Assembly (NCBI GenBank): GCA_022828595.1
Contig: JAKGHH010000003.1
Location: 9,362,934 to 9,426,933, forward strand
From: Nelumbo lutea
Lineage: Eukaryota > Streptophyta > Magnoliopsida > Proteales > Nelumbonaceae
DNA length: 64,000 bases
Direction: 5' to 3'
In this document: positions 11,401 to 22,785 of the stretch, piece by piece
How positions within the stretch are numbered: the stretch's first letter is position 1
Layout: every line of letters begins with the position of its first letter
The notes under the pieces: generated by a model
Seen by the model: only the letters and a program-made list of their open reading frames with translations
Told to the model about the DNA's origin: nothing
Database searches by the model: none
Made by a program: the position numbers and the translations under genes

Positions 11401-14400
11401 TCCAACTGTCTCCTTGCCTTCTGGTAGATCCACAATGTCCCATGTCTGATTCTTAATCAAAGCTGCCATCTCTTCCTGCATAGCTGTCTTCCACTCAGGT
11501 TTGGTGAGAGCCTCACTAACACCCTTGGGTATAGATATTAAGTCAAGAGAGGAAAGAAAAGCACGGTAGGAAGGAGAAAGTCCACTGTAGGATAAGTACT
11601 GTGAAATACAATGAGCAGTACAATTTCTCTTCCCTTTTCTGAGAGCAATAGGGAGATCAAGGTTATCTGTAACAGGGTTAGTAGAATCAATGGGAACTGA
11701 AACAGTAGTAGGACCAAGAGGAATACCTGAATCCATGGTAGCCGAATCTGGAGTTTCCAAGGAATCGACAGGAAGTGATGTGAAATCTGTTGTAGTGGAA
11801 TCAACCTCCTTGTGAAGTCTTTGTCGTAAGTAATGCTGAGAAGCATATCGCAAAGGAGGTGGCAAGGTAGGTGCCACAGGGTGGTGGTCAAGCACAGAAG
11901 TAGACATAGGGACTGGAACTGGGAGAGGAATAGATTGCTAACTCACTTCCCCAAAACACTCCCCCTGAGAAGGATTCTTTGAGAAGAAGTACGCGGGTTC
12001 AAAAAAGGTGACATCCATGGTAACATACCGGCTCACAGAGACTGGATCATAACAGCAGTACCCTTTCTGATTTTTTGCATATCGAAGGAAGACACAATTT
12101 TTTGCCTTGGGATCAAGCTTCGAGCGGTGAGGACCAAGGATATGTGTAAAGTAGACACACCCAAACACCCTGAGAGGAATATGAAACATCTCCCCCTGAG
12201 GAAAAAGGAGACTGAATGGGGTGCTGAATCCAAGTATACAAGAGGGCACCCTGTTAATCAGATATACTGCTATGAGAATTGCATCACCCCAAAACCGAAC
12301 TAGAATCGTAGACGTGAGCATCATGCTTCTTGCAATCTCAACAATGTGTCTGTTCTTCCTTTCTGCAACACCATTCTGCTATGGACTGTAGGGGCAACTG
12401 CTTTGATGGACAACACCATATTCTAGCAGATATGAGGCAAGGTGTCTTTCAAAATATTCCCTGGCATTGTCGGATCTGAACACCTTTATTCTTGTTCCAA
12501 ACTATGTTAGCACGATCTGATGAAATTGCCTCACCAAGGATGGTACTTCATCGCAGGATCTCATCAGGTAAATGCAAGAGTATCGTGAGAAATCGTCCAC
12601 AAATAAGAGAAAATATCGATAGCTTCCCATAGAAGGAACATGGTAAGGGCCCCGCACATCCGAATGAATAACATTAAAAGAAGAAGAACATATTTTATTA
12701 CTAGGTTTAAATGAATGTCAACAATGCTTTCCAAGTTGATAACCTTCACACTCCAGACTTGACAAACTAACAGACTCAAAAAGTTTTGGAAACAAAAAAC
12801 TCAAAGAAGAAAATGGTAAATGGTTCAAACGATTATGCCAAAGCATAATTTGACCCACAGACCCTGACTCACTATCCTTGCTGACATGATGACTCTGATG
12901 AGGAGGATGTACATCCAAGAGGTAGATTCCATTCACTTCACGACCACTCCCAATCGTCCTCTTTGAATCCAGATCCTGCAAAATACAATGACTAGGAGAA
13001 AAAATTATTGAGCAGTTCAGGTTCTTAGTCAAACTACTAACAAATAGCAAATTAGTGTTCAATCTGGGAACATGAAGGACAGAGGGTAGAGAAGTAGAAT
13101 CACTAATCTTGATAGATTCCTTCCCAGCAATAGGAATATGGGATCCATCGGCTGTGGAGACCCTATCTCTGCCAGAACAGAGCTGGTAAATAGTAGAGCT
13201 CTGGGTCATTTGCTCTGAGGTTCCAGAATCTTTAATCCAAGGAGGTTCCTCCTTACCTGAAGTAGAAACATAATTTGCAGTGACGTGCGAACTACCTGTG
13301 TGAGCAAAAGAAGCAGAGTGGACTCCACCAGTGCCACCTGTACCTTGCTGTTCGCTTGCGACTAGACCTGTTCATGAGCCGTGCCGGGCTCGGCCGAGCT
13401 TTGACTCTATATTAACAGATTTTTCTAAGGCCTGAGCCCAAGCCTGGCCCAACCATCAGGCCTACAACTTGGGCTCGGGCCCGAAATTTATCCCATGTTA
13501 CTTCTACTGAAGCGACTGAATAGAGAGAGAGAGAGAGAGTGTGTGTGTGAGAGAGAAATTATAAAGAAAAAAATAAAAAAAAATAAAAAATGTATATATT
13601 AAATTATAAATATATATTTCAATAAATATTATATTATTTATATATTTTATATAATATATAAAATACATATTATGTATTTTATAAAATATATAATGTTGAG
13701 TCGGGCCGGGCCAGGCCCGTAACACAATCGGGCTTACTGTGTTAGGCCCGAGGTCAGGCCTACGGGCCTAATTACATGACCAAGCCTGACTAGGGTGCAG
13801 GCCGGGACGAGTCGGGCCATCGGTCTACCCGACCCATGAATAGGTCTACATGTGACTGAACTGGAACTGGCTGTATCCCGCTGGTTCAGAAGTTGCCCAT
13901 ACCTCTCAAGTTCGGCCCTTATTGCAGCTGCTGCAATAGACTCCAGAGCAGCTGTAGTAGGAGGGGCCAGAATGTCACCAGTAACTGCCACGTGTGCATT
14001 TCCCTTCTTGTTTTTTAGTCTAGTTGGCACAAGATGTGGGTGAAGCTTCCAGCAAGTATCTCTTGTGTGTTTAGGCTTCTTACAGAATCACTGATCAAAT
14101 CTCTTTTATCTTTCTTCTTGATTTCACTGCCACCCCGATCTCCACTTTGTTTAGGTTTCACAGCACTTATCATGGCAGACTGATAAAAAATAAGATTGTT
14201 CATCATCACATCTCTTCTGCACTCCTCCCCTGACACAAAGGCATATGCCTGGGAGAGAGTTACAATGTTCCTGGAAAGAAGATGCTGTCGTGCAATTTCA
14301 TACTCAGGATTAAGGCCAACAAGAAATTCAAACACCCTATACTTCTCTAGATGTTTCTGATAGGTAGCTGCATCCTTGGTGGTTTTCCAAGCAAATGCCT

Positions 14401-17400
14401 CTAAATGGTCAATCTTCTGCCACAGAGTTTTAAGGGTTGAAAAATAGGTTGCAACAAGTCTATCTCCCTGCCTTGTAGAAATAATCTGATTTTTCAACTG
14501 ATAAGCCCTAGCAACATTCTCCCTCTGTGAATAGGTTTCTGTAACCCCATCCCATATTTCCTTAGCTGTATTTGCCCATAAAATTTTTTTACTTATATGG
14601 GGCAACATGGAATTACACAACCAAGTCATCACCATATAATTCTCCTGTACCCACCGGGAGTTGATAGTTTTGGGTTTCACCTCTTCACCAGTGATATACC
14701 CTAATTTCCCACGAGCACCAATGGCCATCTTTGCAGAATGTGACCATTCTAAGTAATTTGCACCATCCAACCTAACTGTAATAATGGTCCCAGCCCCGAA
14801 AGGATCTCCAACACCTCCCACTGGTCCCATTTCACTCTTGTGCTTATTTTCAACTCCGTGGCCTCCATGCTTCTAAAAAAATGTAAAGAAAATAACTAAA
14901 ATTTGCAACAATATCAAACAAAACACTTTTTGGAACCAACAACACCTTTTTGGTGTCCTAGACTTTCTTACCACAAAAGATTCCTTTTATGTGGGATGGG
15001 AGAAGAGAGAGAAGAGGCAACCACTCTCTCTAGAAGCCTCCAAATCAGGCAGGACTTGAATCATCCCTTACAGAAAACTCCAAACCCTAAAAAATTAGGG
15101 CGCCACTTCCTAGGTCAAAATTTAAGAGTCCAACAGAAACAAGACTCTTCCCCTTTCTCCAGTTTTTCCTGATTTTGATGAGAAACCCTAGACCAGTTAT
15201 AGAGCACACAGATCCACCAAAAAAAATCCAAAAACTGGGCTTACCTGAGAGCTTGGATCAGCCTCTTAAATCACCATGTAGTCGATCGATCTAGGGCTGC
15301 ATGAGAGAACAACTCGAGGAACCTTCGGCTTGCTCTGATACCAAGTAGAAATCACTAATTGCAGATTTAGTCGAGTTTCTTCTAAAAGGAAAGAGGAGGA
15401 AGATGAAGATTTCAGCAGTAGAGAAGAAAGGAGAAGAAGAAAAGAGTAGGAAGTCAACCAGGATTGTAAAAATTAACCCTAGCCGCCAAGCCGCCAACCT
15501 CTCATTATATTTATACTTAACTTAAAGGATGAGATATTACAAGGATGCCCTTAGTAGGGTGGCTACTAATATAGCTGAACAATCACAACTTAAAAAAACA
15601 TAAACTAATGGGCCTAAAGCCCAACAACTTCCTAACTAAATAAAAAACAAATCGGACCCACTCAACACTTCAACTGAATTCAATTTAACAATACTCACCA
15701 AAGCTTTATTCTGACTTATGGGATTGACTATAAAGTCCTGTTTCACAAATCCACAAGGAACTGTAAAGAACAACTATGGTTCCCATCATTCCATTCAGCT
15801 CCATGTCAATTACATTAAGAAAACAAAAGGTCAGCCTAAAAAAACTTCTTATGAGGTACACCTTTGAGGACCACTTTTAGGGGATAAGTTTTATTCTCAA
15901 ACATGCATTCATTCCTTTCTACTATGCATGGAGCTTTTTTGTACTTCTTTTATATTATATACAATAATAAAAGGAAAACAATAAATCCAAACTAACAATC
16001 TAGATCAAGCCATAGATGGCAACATGTAAAACAGTTAATGTTATTATATAGATTTTTCTTGTGTCTCTTTTATATGGTACTGTATTACATGGTATTTTAA
16101 TTTAAAAAAAAAATGTATGGTGCAGTTAAAATAAAATGATTTTTATTTTTCTTTAAGTGTTTAGGTGCTTATTCTTTCTTAAGTGCTTTTTTTTTTCAAT
16201 TTTCTTAATATTTTCAATGGAAAGACACTTCTCTAACCTTTGTATTTTTGTTCTATAAACAAGAATCTCTTTTGCTTTTTTAATAGTAACTTCTTAAATC
16301 TAGGTTGCTGCTCTTTGGGGAATCATCAGACGTTATTGGAAGCACAAATGAAGATAGTTTGGGTAATAAATGCCTTTTTAGTTTTCTCTGATCTAAGTAG
16401 TAGCTTGATATAGGTTACTTGATCAGCACAAAGATCCTTTTTTGCAGGGTTTCCTCATTGAACCCATTTCTATGGATTGAGTTGAGTGTGTTTTAATTTA
16501 CAGTTAGGTGGCCCACAGTAGGATAGTTATTTCTGAAGACAAGCACTGTGGGAAACATTGCACCTTATCAGAGCTACCCAATTTTGACCTTTTGGTTTGG
16601 TTATCTTGTTCATCTGGAATTTGATGGCAGAAAATGGTCTCACGTCTGTGCTGATTCCTTAGGTGAAGAGTGATGTTCTAGGGCCATTCTGACTTGATGA
16701 TATTCCCCTGATGTAGGGCAATTTGTTGCTTACATTGCTTCCATTTGTTGAGTGGTCTGTTAGTTGTGGGTTCAAGCTCCTTCATTAGTAAAAAGAATAA
16801 AAAGAATTATACTTTTCAAATTAGCAACCTTTTTCAATTTACACAGCAAAAGCATCAACGAAACTGGAAGAATGTAGCATTAAGAAACATTACATCCTCT
16901 AAAATTGATAGATCTTACATATATTACAACTTTCCAACATATTAAGTAATGTTATATAATTCTAATATTATATGAACAGGTATACTATACTATTAAATGT
17001 AAATATGCCATTATTATTTTTTTTTATGAATATGCCATTGTTATATCCTTTTTTCTTTATGAATGGTTTCAAAATATCCTTAAATTGCGCTAAACATTTT
17101 GAACTATTTTAGCTAAATCTGGAACATCAACGCAATCCTCAGAATGGGGATGTCTGGGGCCCAGGATAACATTGTGAAAGTTGGTTACTGACAAAATCTA
17201 AGAATGGCTGGTCAGCTAATTTCCATTTTGTATTGTACTTATTTTCCATCTTCTTTTCATATTTGGATAGCATGGTTTCCATTTCCTTTAATGAAATTCA
17301 TTCTGTTGATTATCAAAAAACAAATGTGTGTTTTAGTTTCGAAACTTTAACAAATTTTACTTTTCATTAAGGCTTGTCTGCTATAGTCACATCTCTCTCT

Positions 17401-20400
17401 TGGTCATGTGCGATATGGCTATCTTCTGTTAGTATGTTATAACAAAGAAACCAAGTGGTTGCCCAGCCAGAAGCACGCCAGGGTCGCCAGATAGCTCTTA
17501 TCCACAAGCTATTTGATCTCCTAGTATGAGAACACCTAGAAACTATCTAGGTGCCTAAAAGCTCTCCTTTGAAAACAATGAATGCTGCAATGCTTCCATG
17601 CACTGGAATCTGGAGCAATGTTATAAGACTCAGACCATTCACAAAATTGGAAAGGCTACCAGGTCATGGGTCAGATGGTCTGACTGCTGGGTCAACCAGT
17701 AACATGTGACATCATATGTCACATGACATATGTGTAAGTTGTGGCCAGATGTTTTTTTATTTTTTCTTGGTTTAAATATAAGCAATTGGGGTACGGGCCT
17801 TTTGACTCACATTTATTCATAGATATAAACCTTTTTTATCAATATAGATGTTAAAGAGACAAAAATGAACATAAAAGCACGATCAATTAATAGTGGTGTA
17901 TTATTCTATGTAAACGAGAGGTCATAGGTTCAAATCTTACGATTGCCATTTTATGATTTTTAATATATCAATGACCCAGGCGGTTGTTAAAAAATTTGCC
18001 AGTTTTCATGCGTTTCTAACAGTCATCTGTCTTTTCAGAAATTTGATAAACAAGTGCTTTAAAAACTGGAATGGAACCAGTTCAAAACTTCTTACAGTCT
18101 GATCATCCGGTCTGGTTTGTGTTTTACAACATTGATCTTGAACACTCGGTTCATAAGCTACTTTGGTGATCTCATGGCTTCTTACCACCTGATTTAATGC
18201 TCCAAATAATCATGTAAATGAAATCCCTTTTCTGGATCAAGTCTTAGATCATGTGGATGGATGATTTTGACTTGATCGATAAGATCAGTGGATCTTATGA
18301 TTTAGCATTCGCTATCCATAACTGGACAGTTGGGTCAATGTTTTCCATGAGTGCTGCCAATATAGATGCAATGTTTGTAAAATAATGTGTCCTTACTTTG
18401 CCATCTGAATATATTAATTTGCAGAATAGAAATTTCTTCTTTTTATTTACCAGTTCCCAGTCTATATTATAAGCTTCTAAGACCAGCTTTTTCTGTTGAA
18501 TTTAGGGAAGCTGAAAATTTGAAGAAACCTTTCAGCCCTCCCCATGAGATACATGTTCAAGTAACCCACTCCATGCCACCGCAAAAGGTTGAGATATTCA
18601 AATCCCTGGAGGATTGGGCTGAGCAGAACATCTTGGTACTCCTGAAGCCTGTTGAGAAGTCTTGGCAACCACAGGATTTTCTGCCAGACCCTGCCTCTGA
18701 GGGATTCTATGAGCAAGTCAAGGAATTGAGGGAGCGATCAAAGGAGATTCCTGATGACTACTTCGTTGTCTTGGTTGGAGATATGATTACAGAAGAAGCC
18801 CTTCCTACTTACCAAACAATGCTTAATACCCTAGATGGTGTTCGTGATGAAACAGGTGCAAGTCTTACTTCTTGGGCAGTGTGGACAAGAGCTTGGACTG
18901 CAGAAGAGAACAGGCATGGGGACCTTCTGAACAAGTATCTCTACTTGACTGGACGAGTAGATATGAAGCAAATTGAGAAGACAATTCAATATCTGATTGG
19001 GTCAGGAATGGTAAGATCATATCCAGGACCTTGTGTATTTTGCTTGGTTATCTAGTGTTGGTGTATGTATTCCATCAAGAAACTGTTATGTTGCATTTGG
19101 ATTGCTGGGCTGGAATGGGGATTGTATTTTCTGCCTCAGTTTTATTTTTATTTTTTTTCTGAACTTAAATGATTTGTTTCCCTAGGGAATTTCGAATCAT
19201 CCAAGAATGCATTGAAGGCTTAAAATTGACTAGTTTCTAATATCTATGCTATGAAGAACCCAAATAGCAGGATCCGGAATGTGCAGAATTGGTCCCCCAA
19301 TTTTGCACCTAGATTCAATTCTATCCTGATCCAAATACAGCGTTATAGTAGTTTTGTGCTATTAAGAACACAAATAGCAGGATCTGGAACTTGCAGAATT
19401 GGTCCATCAACTTTCCCCTAGGTCACATTCTACCCTGAATACCTGATCCGTAGTCTTATAGTTTCTTCATGGACCATCAACTCCAATTGTCCTCTAGAGC
19501 CTTCCACACAAATTATTCTTGATCTCTTTATATGTTTGGAGTATTAATTCATATAGATTAGGGCTAGCCAACTTCAAGCTTCCATGTAAAAAGATTTTTT
19601 AGGCTGAAAATAGGATTCTCTTCAATTGTCAGGGGAAATATGTTGAACAATTCTGAAGAAATCAACATTGAATATTTATGATTAATCTAGTCTGGTTGGT
19701 TCTTGGTTGGGGTGAACCACTGACTAAGAATGAAAGGAATGCTGGATCTTATTTTCTTTTATTTGTCGGTGCTTTCAATAAATTTCTAATTGCTTTTTTG
19801 ATTTCTATGGTTATCTATTTCTAGTTCCTTGACGGCCACAAAAGCTTCCTCATGTTTCTTTTCTCAAATGACCTGCTAGTGGACTGTTACTCTGACATTT
19901 GGTTGTGGCTTCAATACAAAGGGTATTTTTGTAGTGAAAAAATCTTTCATGAGTACAACAGAATCTGATAAGGGATTTCAAATGGGAAGAGGAAAATATA
20001 AAAGAACTGCCCGTGTAACACAATAAAAGAAACAACATTAACATCATCATAAGATACCCTCTTAAGATTCCCAGCAATGGTGGATATCAAAATTCAGAAC
20101 CAAAAGCCAATCTAACCACATCCTCAAATTTTGAATCTACCAGCAGCTAATCTAAAATCAATAAATAAACAACTTCCCTTTCTTCTACCTATCTCGGAAC
20201 TTCCCATGCAATATTCTTTTCCATCTCTCCTACCACAATCCCTATACTTCAACTGCAAAGGTTGAATACCACATGGTCCACAACCCCAACCAACCAACCA
20301 CTGCTACTAGGCAACAAAAAATTGAAAACTTCAAATTTCTTTTATTTTCTTCACTCCTTTATCTGAACAATTACAATACAATTCATTATTCACTCTTTCT

Positions 20401-20458
20401 TAATTATTATCTCCATCTCCTCTCTCATCAATTCCCTCAAAGATGGACTCTCTCTCTG

Positions 20459-20502
<44 letters not shown>

Positions 20503-21279
20503 AATGCATTTGATGGTCAGATTATTAGCAACTTGAATTGCATACCATTTTGAACTGAGGGATTTACAACCCTTTACTGCTCAGTTTCTTCTAGAATTAC
20601 TTTCAAACTGAATGATGTGGTTTACAATACACAATTCTCCTTATGATGTTTATGACTTCATTCTATGAAATTACACTTAGTTTCACCTGATCTCTTTTTT
20701 TTTTCAATATTTTCATAGGATCCAAGGACTGAGAACAACCCATATCTTGGGTTCATCTACACATCGTTCCAGGAGAGGGCCACTTTCATCTCTCACGGGA
20801 ACACTGCCAGGCTGGCCAAGGAGCATGGAGACTTGAAGCTAGCACAGATATGTGGGACTATAGCTGCTGATGAGAAGCGCCATGAGACTGCTTACACTAA
20901 GATTGTGGATAAACTTTTTGAGATTGACCCAGATGGTACTGTTTTGGCATTTGCAGATATGATGAGGAAGAAAATCTCAATGCCTGCTCACCTGATGTAT
21001 GATGGCCGGGATGACAACCTTTTTGAACACTTCTCAGCTGTTGCACAGCGGCTTGGTGTCTACACAGCTAAGGACTATGCTGATATATTGGAATTTTTAG
21101 TTGGTAGATGGAATGTGGAGAAGCTAACAGGTCTCTCTGGTGAGGGGAAGAAAGCCCAAGATTATGTATGCGGGTTGGCTCCAAGAATCAGAAGGCTAGA
21201 GGAGAGAGCTCAAGGGAGAGTGAAGCAAGCTCAGACAATTCCTTTCAGCTGGATATTTGATAGAGAAGTGAAACTTTAA
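8450..21279 (+). CDS. SAD: Stearoyl-[acyl-carrier-protein] 9-desaturase, plastidial (3 exons)
   Basis: Exons are 8450-8574, 18506-19010 and 20719-21279 (stop TAA), giving 396 aa, the usual family length. All junctions are GT-AG and in phase (AA|G in the first split codon). Exon 1 is a plastid transit peptide ([12 protein letters not shown] onward, Ser/Lys-rich, about 33-40 residues). Exon 2 starts [12 protein letters not shown] and carries the first di-iron motif EENRH; exon 3 starts [12 protein letters not shown] and carries the second, DEKRHE. The C-terminus is [12 protein letters not shown]. The soluble stromal enzyme uses ferredoxin and O2 to insert the delta-9 double bond in stearoyl-ACP, making oleoyl-ACP. 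No stop or frameshift is seen. Intron 1 is 9,931 bp, swollen by a copia element and a MITE; intron 2 is 1,708 bp. The gene looks functional. It is an acyl-ACP desaturase for certain, and the closest family member is a canonical stearoyl type. Confidence 0.96.
9675..9990 (-). repeat. 3' LTR of the copia element
   Basis: On the minus strand it starts TGTTGAGTTGG and ends GATTTCTACT. It matches 15344-15667 almost throughout. The purine-rich tract for plus-strand priming, CTTGAAGGGGAG on the minus strand, is immediately outside it at about 9991-10002. Confidence 0.93.
10010..10637 (-). pseudogene. Copia RNase H domain (broken)
   Basis: The minus-strand reading has the copia RNase H signature: [18 protein letters not shown], then [19 protein letters not shown], then [19 protein letters not shown]. 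The acidic catalytic residues of these blocks are present. It breaks at a stop after LYCDN (10221), but downstream sequence still reads as the domain's tail ([18 protein letters not shown], then [12 protein letters not shown]) close to the 3' LTR. The enzyme would normally remove the RNA strand during reverse transcription. Confidence 0.85.
10628..11907 (-). pseudogene. Copia reverse transcriptase domain (broken)
   Basis: Three minus-strand open pieces make up the RT: 11907-11392 with [20 protein letters not shown]; 11268-11080 with [20 protein letters not shown]; 11083-10628 with [20 protein letters not shown] and the catalytic YVDD in [14 protein letters not shown]. In NVKNAFLNG an Asn stands where the family usually has the catalytic Asp of DVKNAFL. 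At least two stops or frame changes separate the pieces, so no active enzyme can be made. Confidence 0.9.
11938..13209 (-). pseudogene. Copia GAG-pre-integrase and integrase region (broken)
   Basis: Minus-strand reading 13209-12718 holds the pre-integrase block with [14 protein letters not shown] and a GKHC end of the zinc-binding region. The core continues as [20 protein letters not shown], then [10 protein letters not shown], then NGVAERKN, which contain the D, D and E of the DDE triad. A TAG replaces a Gln codon just before NGVAERKN (near 12380). The stretch 12324-11938 ([18 protein letters not shown] onward) is the C-terminal side. Other stops are present. Confidence 0.85.
13363..13848. 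mobile_element. hAT-like MITE inserted in the copia element
   Basis: The ends are inverted repeats: TAGACCTGTTCATGAG on the left, and TAGACCTATTCATGGGTCGG on the right read as reverse complement. They are flanked by imperfect 8-bp duplications CTTGCGAC (13355-13362) and CATGTGAC (13849-13856), two mismatches apart. The interior is an AT-rich core with a GA/GT microsatellite (about 13519-13556) between GC-rich, GGGCC-containing arms. No transposase is present. It interrupts the copia polyprotein between the zinc knuckle and the pre-integrase block. Confidence 0.75.
13857..14830 (-). pseudogene. Copia gag with degraded zinc knuckle
   Basis: From the ATG at 14830 the minus strand encodes the typical copia gag start ([20 protein letters not shown]) and runs 271 codons, including [20 protein letters not shown] and [20 protein letters not shown]. 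Just after its stop the sequence [15 protein letters not shown] is the last part of a CCHC knuckle whose first Cys region is disrupted. Gag normally forms the particle and the knuckle binds RNA. Confidence 0.85.
15332..15343 (-). other. Copia primer-binding site
   Basis: On the minus strand TGGTATCAGAGC, a perfect 12-base complement of the initiator methionine tRNA 3' end, directly abuts the 5' LTR (15344). This fixes both orientation and LTR boundary. Confidence 0.95.
15344..15667 (-). repeat. 5' LTR of the copia element
   Basis: 324 bp and matching the other LTR apart from about 13 substitutions and an 8-bp duplication (CCGCCAAG type) near 15482-15497. It is followed by the CTTCA target duplication. 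Confidence 0.93.
17616..18134. mobile_element. MITE in desaturase intron 1
   Basis: The left end CAATGTTATAAGACTCAGACC pairs with the right end, which read as reverse complement is CAATGTTGTAAAACACAAACC. The flanks ATCTGGAG and ATCTTGAA agree at 6 of 8 bases, consistent with an aged 8-bp hAT-type target duplication. No coding capacity is seen. Confidence 0.6.
19253..19455 (+). repeat. Two-copy direct repeat in desaturase intron 2
   Basis: Copies at about 19253-19345 and 19365-19455 share AACCCAAATAGCAGGATC / AACACAAATAGCAGGATC, then GCAGAATTGGTCC and a common downstream order. They diverge by substitutions and small indels. No function is suggested. Confidence 0.7.
20448..20498 (+). repeat. 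CT microsatellite in desaturase intron 2
   Basis: About 51 bases of almost pure CT with two G interruptions, 220 bp upstream of the exon 3 acceptor. A variable-length marker; it is not the polypyrimidine tract of the acceptor itself. Confidence 0.9.
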
Positions 21280-22000
21280 ATGTGACGTGGAAGCAAGGTT
21301 AATTTCACTCTTTCAAAATATGTTCTTAAATCATAGCTAGAAATTGAAATCCTCTAATTGTATTCTCACTTTCACTCTATTGATTTCTTCCTTTTGTGCG
21401 AGAAGATGGGGAGGGGCTACTGATGCTTTAGGCTTATAGGGAGAGAGCTCTGTGAGGATGGTATGGCATAGCACAGGTTATCTAGTCATCGTTATAATAC
21501 TTGCTTTTCTTATGCTCATTAAACATTAAATGAGAGTTTCCTGTCTGATCTCATTGGATGTGCATAAATGAGGAATTATAAGTTGTCTTCTATTTAGTGA
21601 GCCGTATGAGAACAGTGGCATATGCAGCTGAGATCTTTGAGTCATTGTTATAATACATGTTTTCCTTATGCCTGGTAAACATTGATCTGTCTTTTAATTT
21701 GCCAGCTCTATTGAGTATGCTGTGGCATATGCAGCAGCGGTCTTTCAATCATTATTATACTTTCATGTATTCCTTGTATTGATATATTCTTATGCTTGTC
21801 TCGAAACATAACGGTAATAACCCAGCTCTCTGGACTTTATGCGTTGCTTGGCAACTCAACTGGATAAGATTACCATCAAATGTACTCTTAGCATCTCTCT
21901 CTCTCTCTCTCTCTCCATGGATACAATGCTATTTAGATTTTAGACCCATCACCCACGGAGGTTTATGAAGCCATACCGCACTATCCCTTAAAGAGATATA
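21280..22000 (+). other. Desaturase 3' UTR and downstream DNA
   Basis: T-rich sequence with several AATA/TTAAAC-type stretches that could act as plant poly(A) signals. A short CT run lies at about 21893-21914. No ORF is supported. Confidence 0.5.
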
Positions 22001-22170
22001 GGGCCCGTTTGGGAGGGTTTCATCGGAAAGTTGATTTCTTAGCTCATATATACACATTTTTGGCTTTCTGGGTTTTCTATCAAACATGGCTTCAAGGCTT
22101 TCCATGTGGGGCCTACCTTGCAATGCTACAAGCCTACAAGCCGCTGTGTGAAAGCCCTCCCAAATGGGCT
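22001..22170. mobile_element. Short MITE with GGGCCCGTTTGGGAGGG ends
   Basis: The left end GGGCCCGTTTGGGAGGGTTT mirrors the right end, which read as reverse complement is AGCCCATTTGGGAGGGCTTT. At 170 bp it is non-coding; the small plus-strand reading through it is not a gene. The target duplication could not be fixed with certainty. Confidence 0.6.
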
Positions 22171-22354
22171 GTTCTGTTACCACATCTTAATTTTAACCTA
22201 GGAGGAAACCCACAGACTATCTTGTCCAAAATAGGGCGACATAACCAGCAAACGGAACCTACATCTCCATTGAGAGCATTGACAGCTAGACTTCAGATTC
22301 CAATAGCACCTTCTTATACTGCTACTGAATAGCAAGCATCTCTATTGTTTCTTG

Positions 22355-22520
22355 CTTGATGCCATGTTATCTATTTCATTATTGTTTCTTGGCACTTGAT
22401 GCCATGTTATCTATTTCATTATTGTTTCTTGGCACTCGATGCCATGTTATCTATGTCATTGTTTCTTGGCACTTGATGCCATGTTATCTATTTCATTATT
22501 GTTTCTTGGCATCTCTTTGT
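22355..22520 (+). repeat. Short tandem array, unit about 35-42 bp
   Basis: Four units carrying GATGCCATGTTATCTAT then TTGTTTCTTGGCA follow each other. The duplicated segment near 28591-28675 keeps only two units, so copy number has changed since duplication. Confidence 0.85.
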
Positions 22521-22540
22521 ACCTTCATGTAGGCTACATG

Positions 22541-22785
22541 CAAGGTTCAAAATATCGATACTCCTGATACGCCAGTATGGGTGTATTGAGCGAACTGATA
22601 CTATTTTTTTAGTTTTTTTTTTTTATTTTTTTCTGAAACTGATTCAGGGGGGCTGCTTTAAGTCTTCTCCATCCCCTGAACCGGTCAGACCCCCAATACA
22701 CCCACTATAGGGGTGTATTGGTGGGGTCCCGGAATGATATGTATCGGCCGATATGGGCTTATACGTGTCGATACTTTGAACCTTG
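22541..22785. mobile_element. hAT-like MITE with perfect 8-bp target duplication
   Basis: The ends CAAGGTTCAAAATATCGATA and (reverse complement of the right end) CAAGGTTCAAAGTATCGACA are well-conserved inverted repeats. Both flanks are GCTACATG (22533-22540 and 22786-22793). The same insertion occurs in duplicate copy B, so it predates the duplication. A decayed relative lies near 63150-63340. Confidence 0.82.

Larger units (their letters stand above)
9675..15667 (-). mobile_element. Ty1/copia LTR retrotransposon, complete but degenerate, in desaturase intron 1
   Basis: The 5,993-bp element is bounded by a perfect 5-bp target duplication CTTCA (9670-9674 and 15668-15672). It has two LTRs (316 and 324 bp), a perfect initiator-Met-tRNA primer-binding site and a purine-rich tract. 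Read on the minus strand, the domain order gag, integrase, RT, RNase H is that of copia. The coding region carries several stops and frameshifts and a 486-bp MITE, so it is not autonomous. About 13 substitutions and one 8-bp indel separate the LTRs (roughly 96% identity), so the insertion is not recent. It lies antisense to the host gene. Confidence 0.95.
8575..18505 (+). other. Desaturase intron 1 (9.9 kb), non-transposon parts
   Basis: The donor AA|GTGAGT and acceptor TTTAG|GG are clear. Apart from the copia element and the MITE at 17616-18134, the intron is T-rich filler. Sequence around 17220-17320 ends TTTAATGAAATTC then TTATCAAAAAA, similar to the 3' tail of an L1-type LINE, but no coding match was seen. 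Around 17910-17945, AGGTCATAGGTTCAAATC looks like a Pol III B box of an old SINE. Neither is firm. Confidence 0.6.

Noticed and set aside
17905..17945. tRNA-like B box in desaturase intron 1
   Set aside because: No matching A box at the right distance and no cloverleaf, so neither a tRNA gene nor a firm SINE call.
22009..22332. Plus-strand frame of 107 codons
   Set aside because: Half of it is the MITE at 22001-22170, whose inverted ends create the frame.
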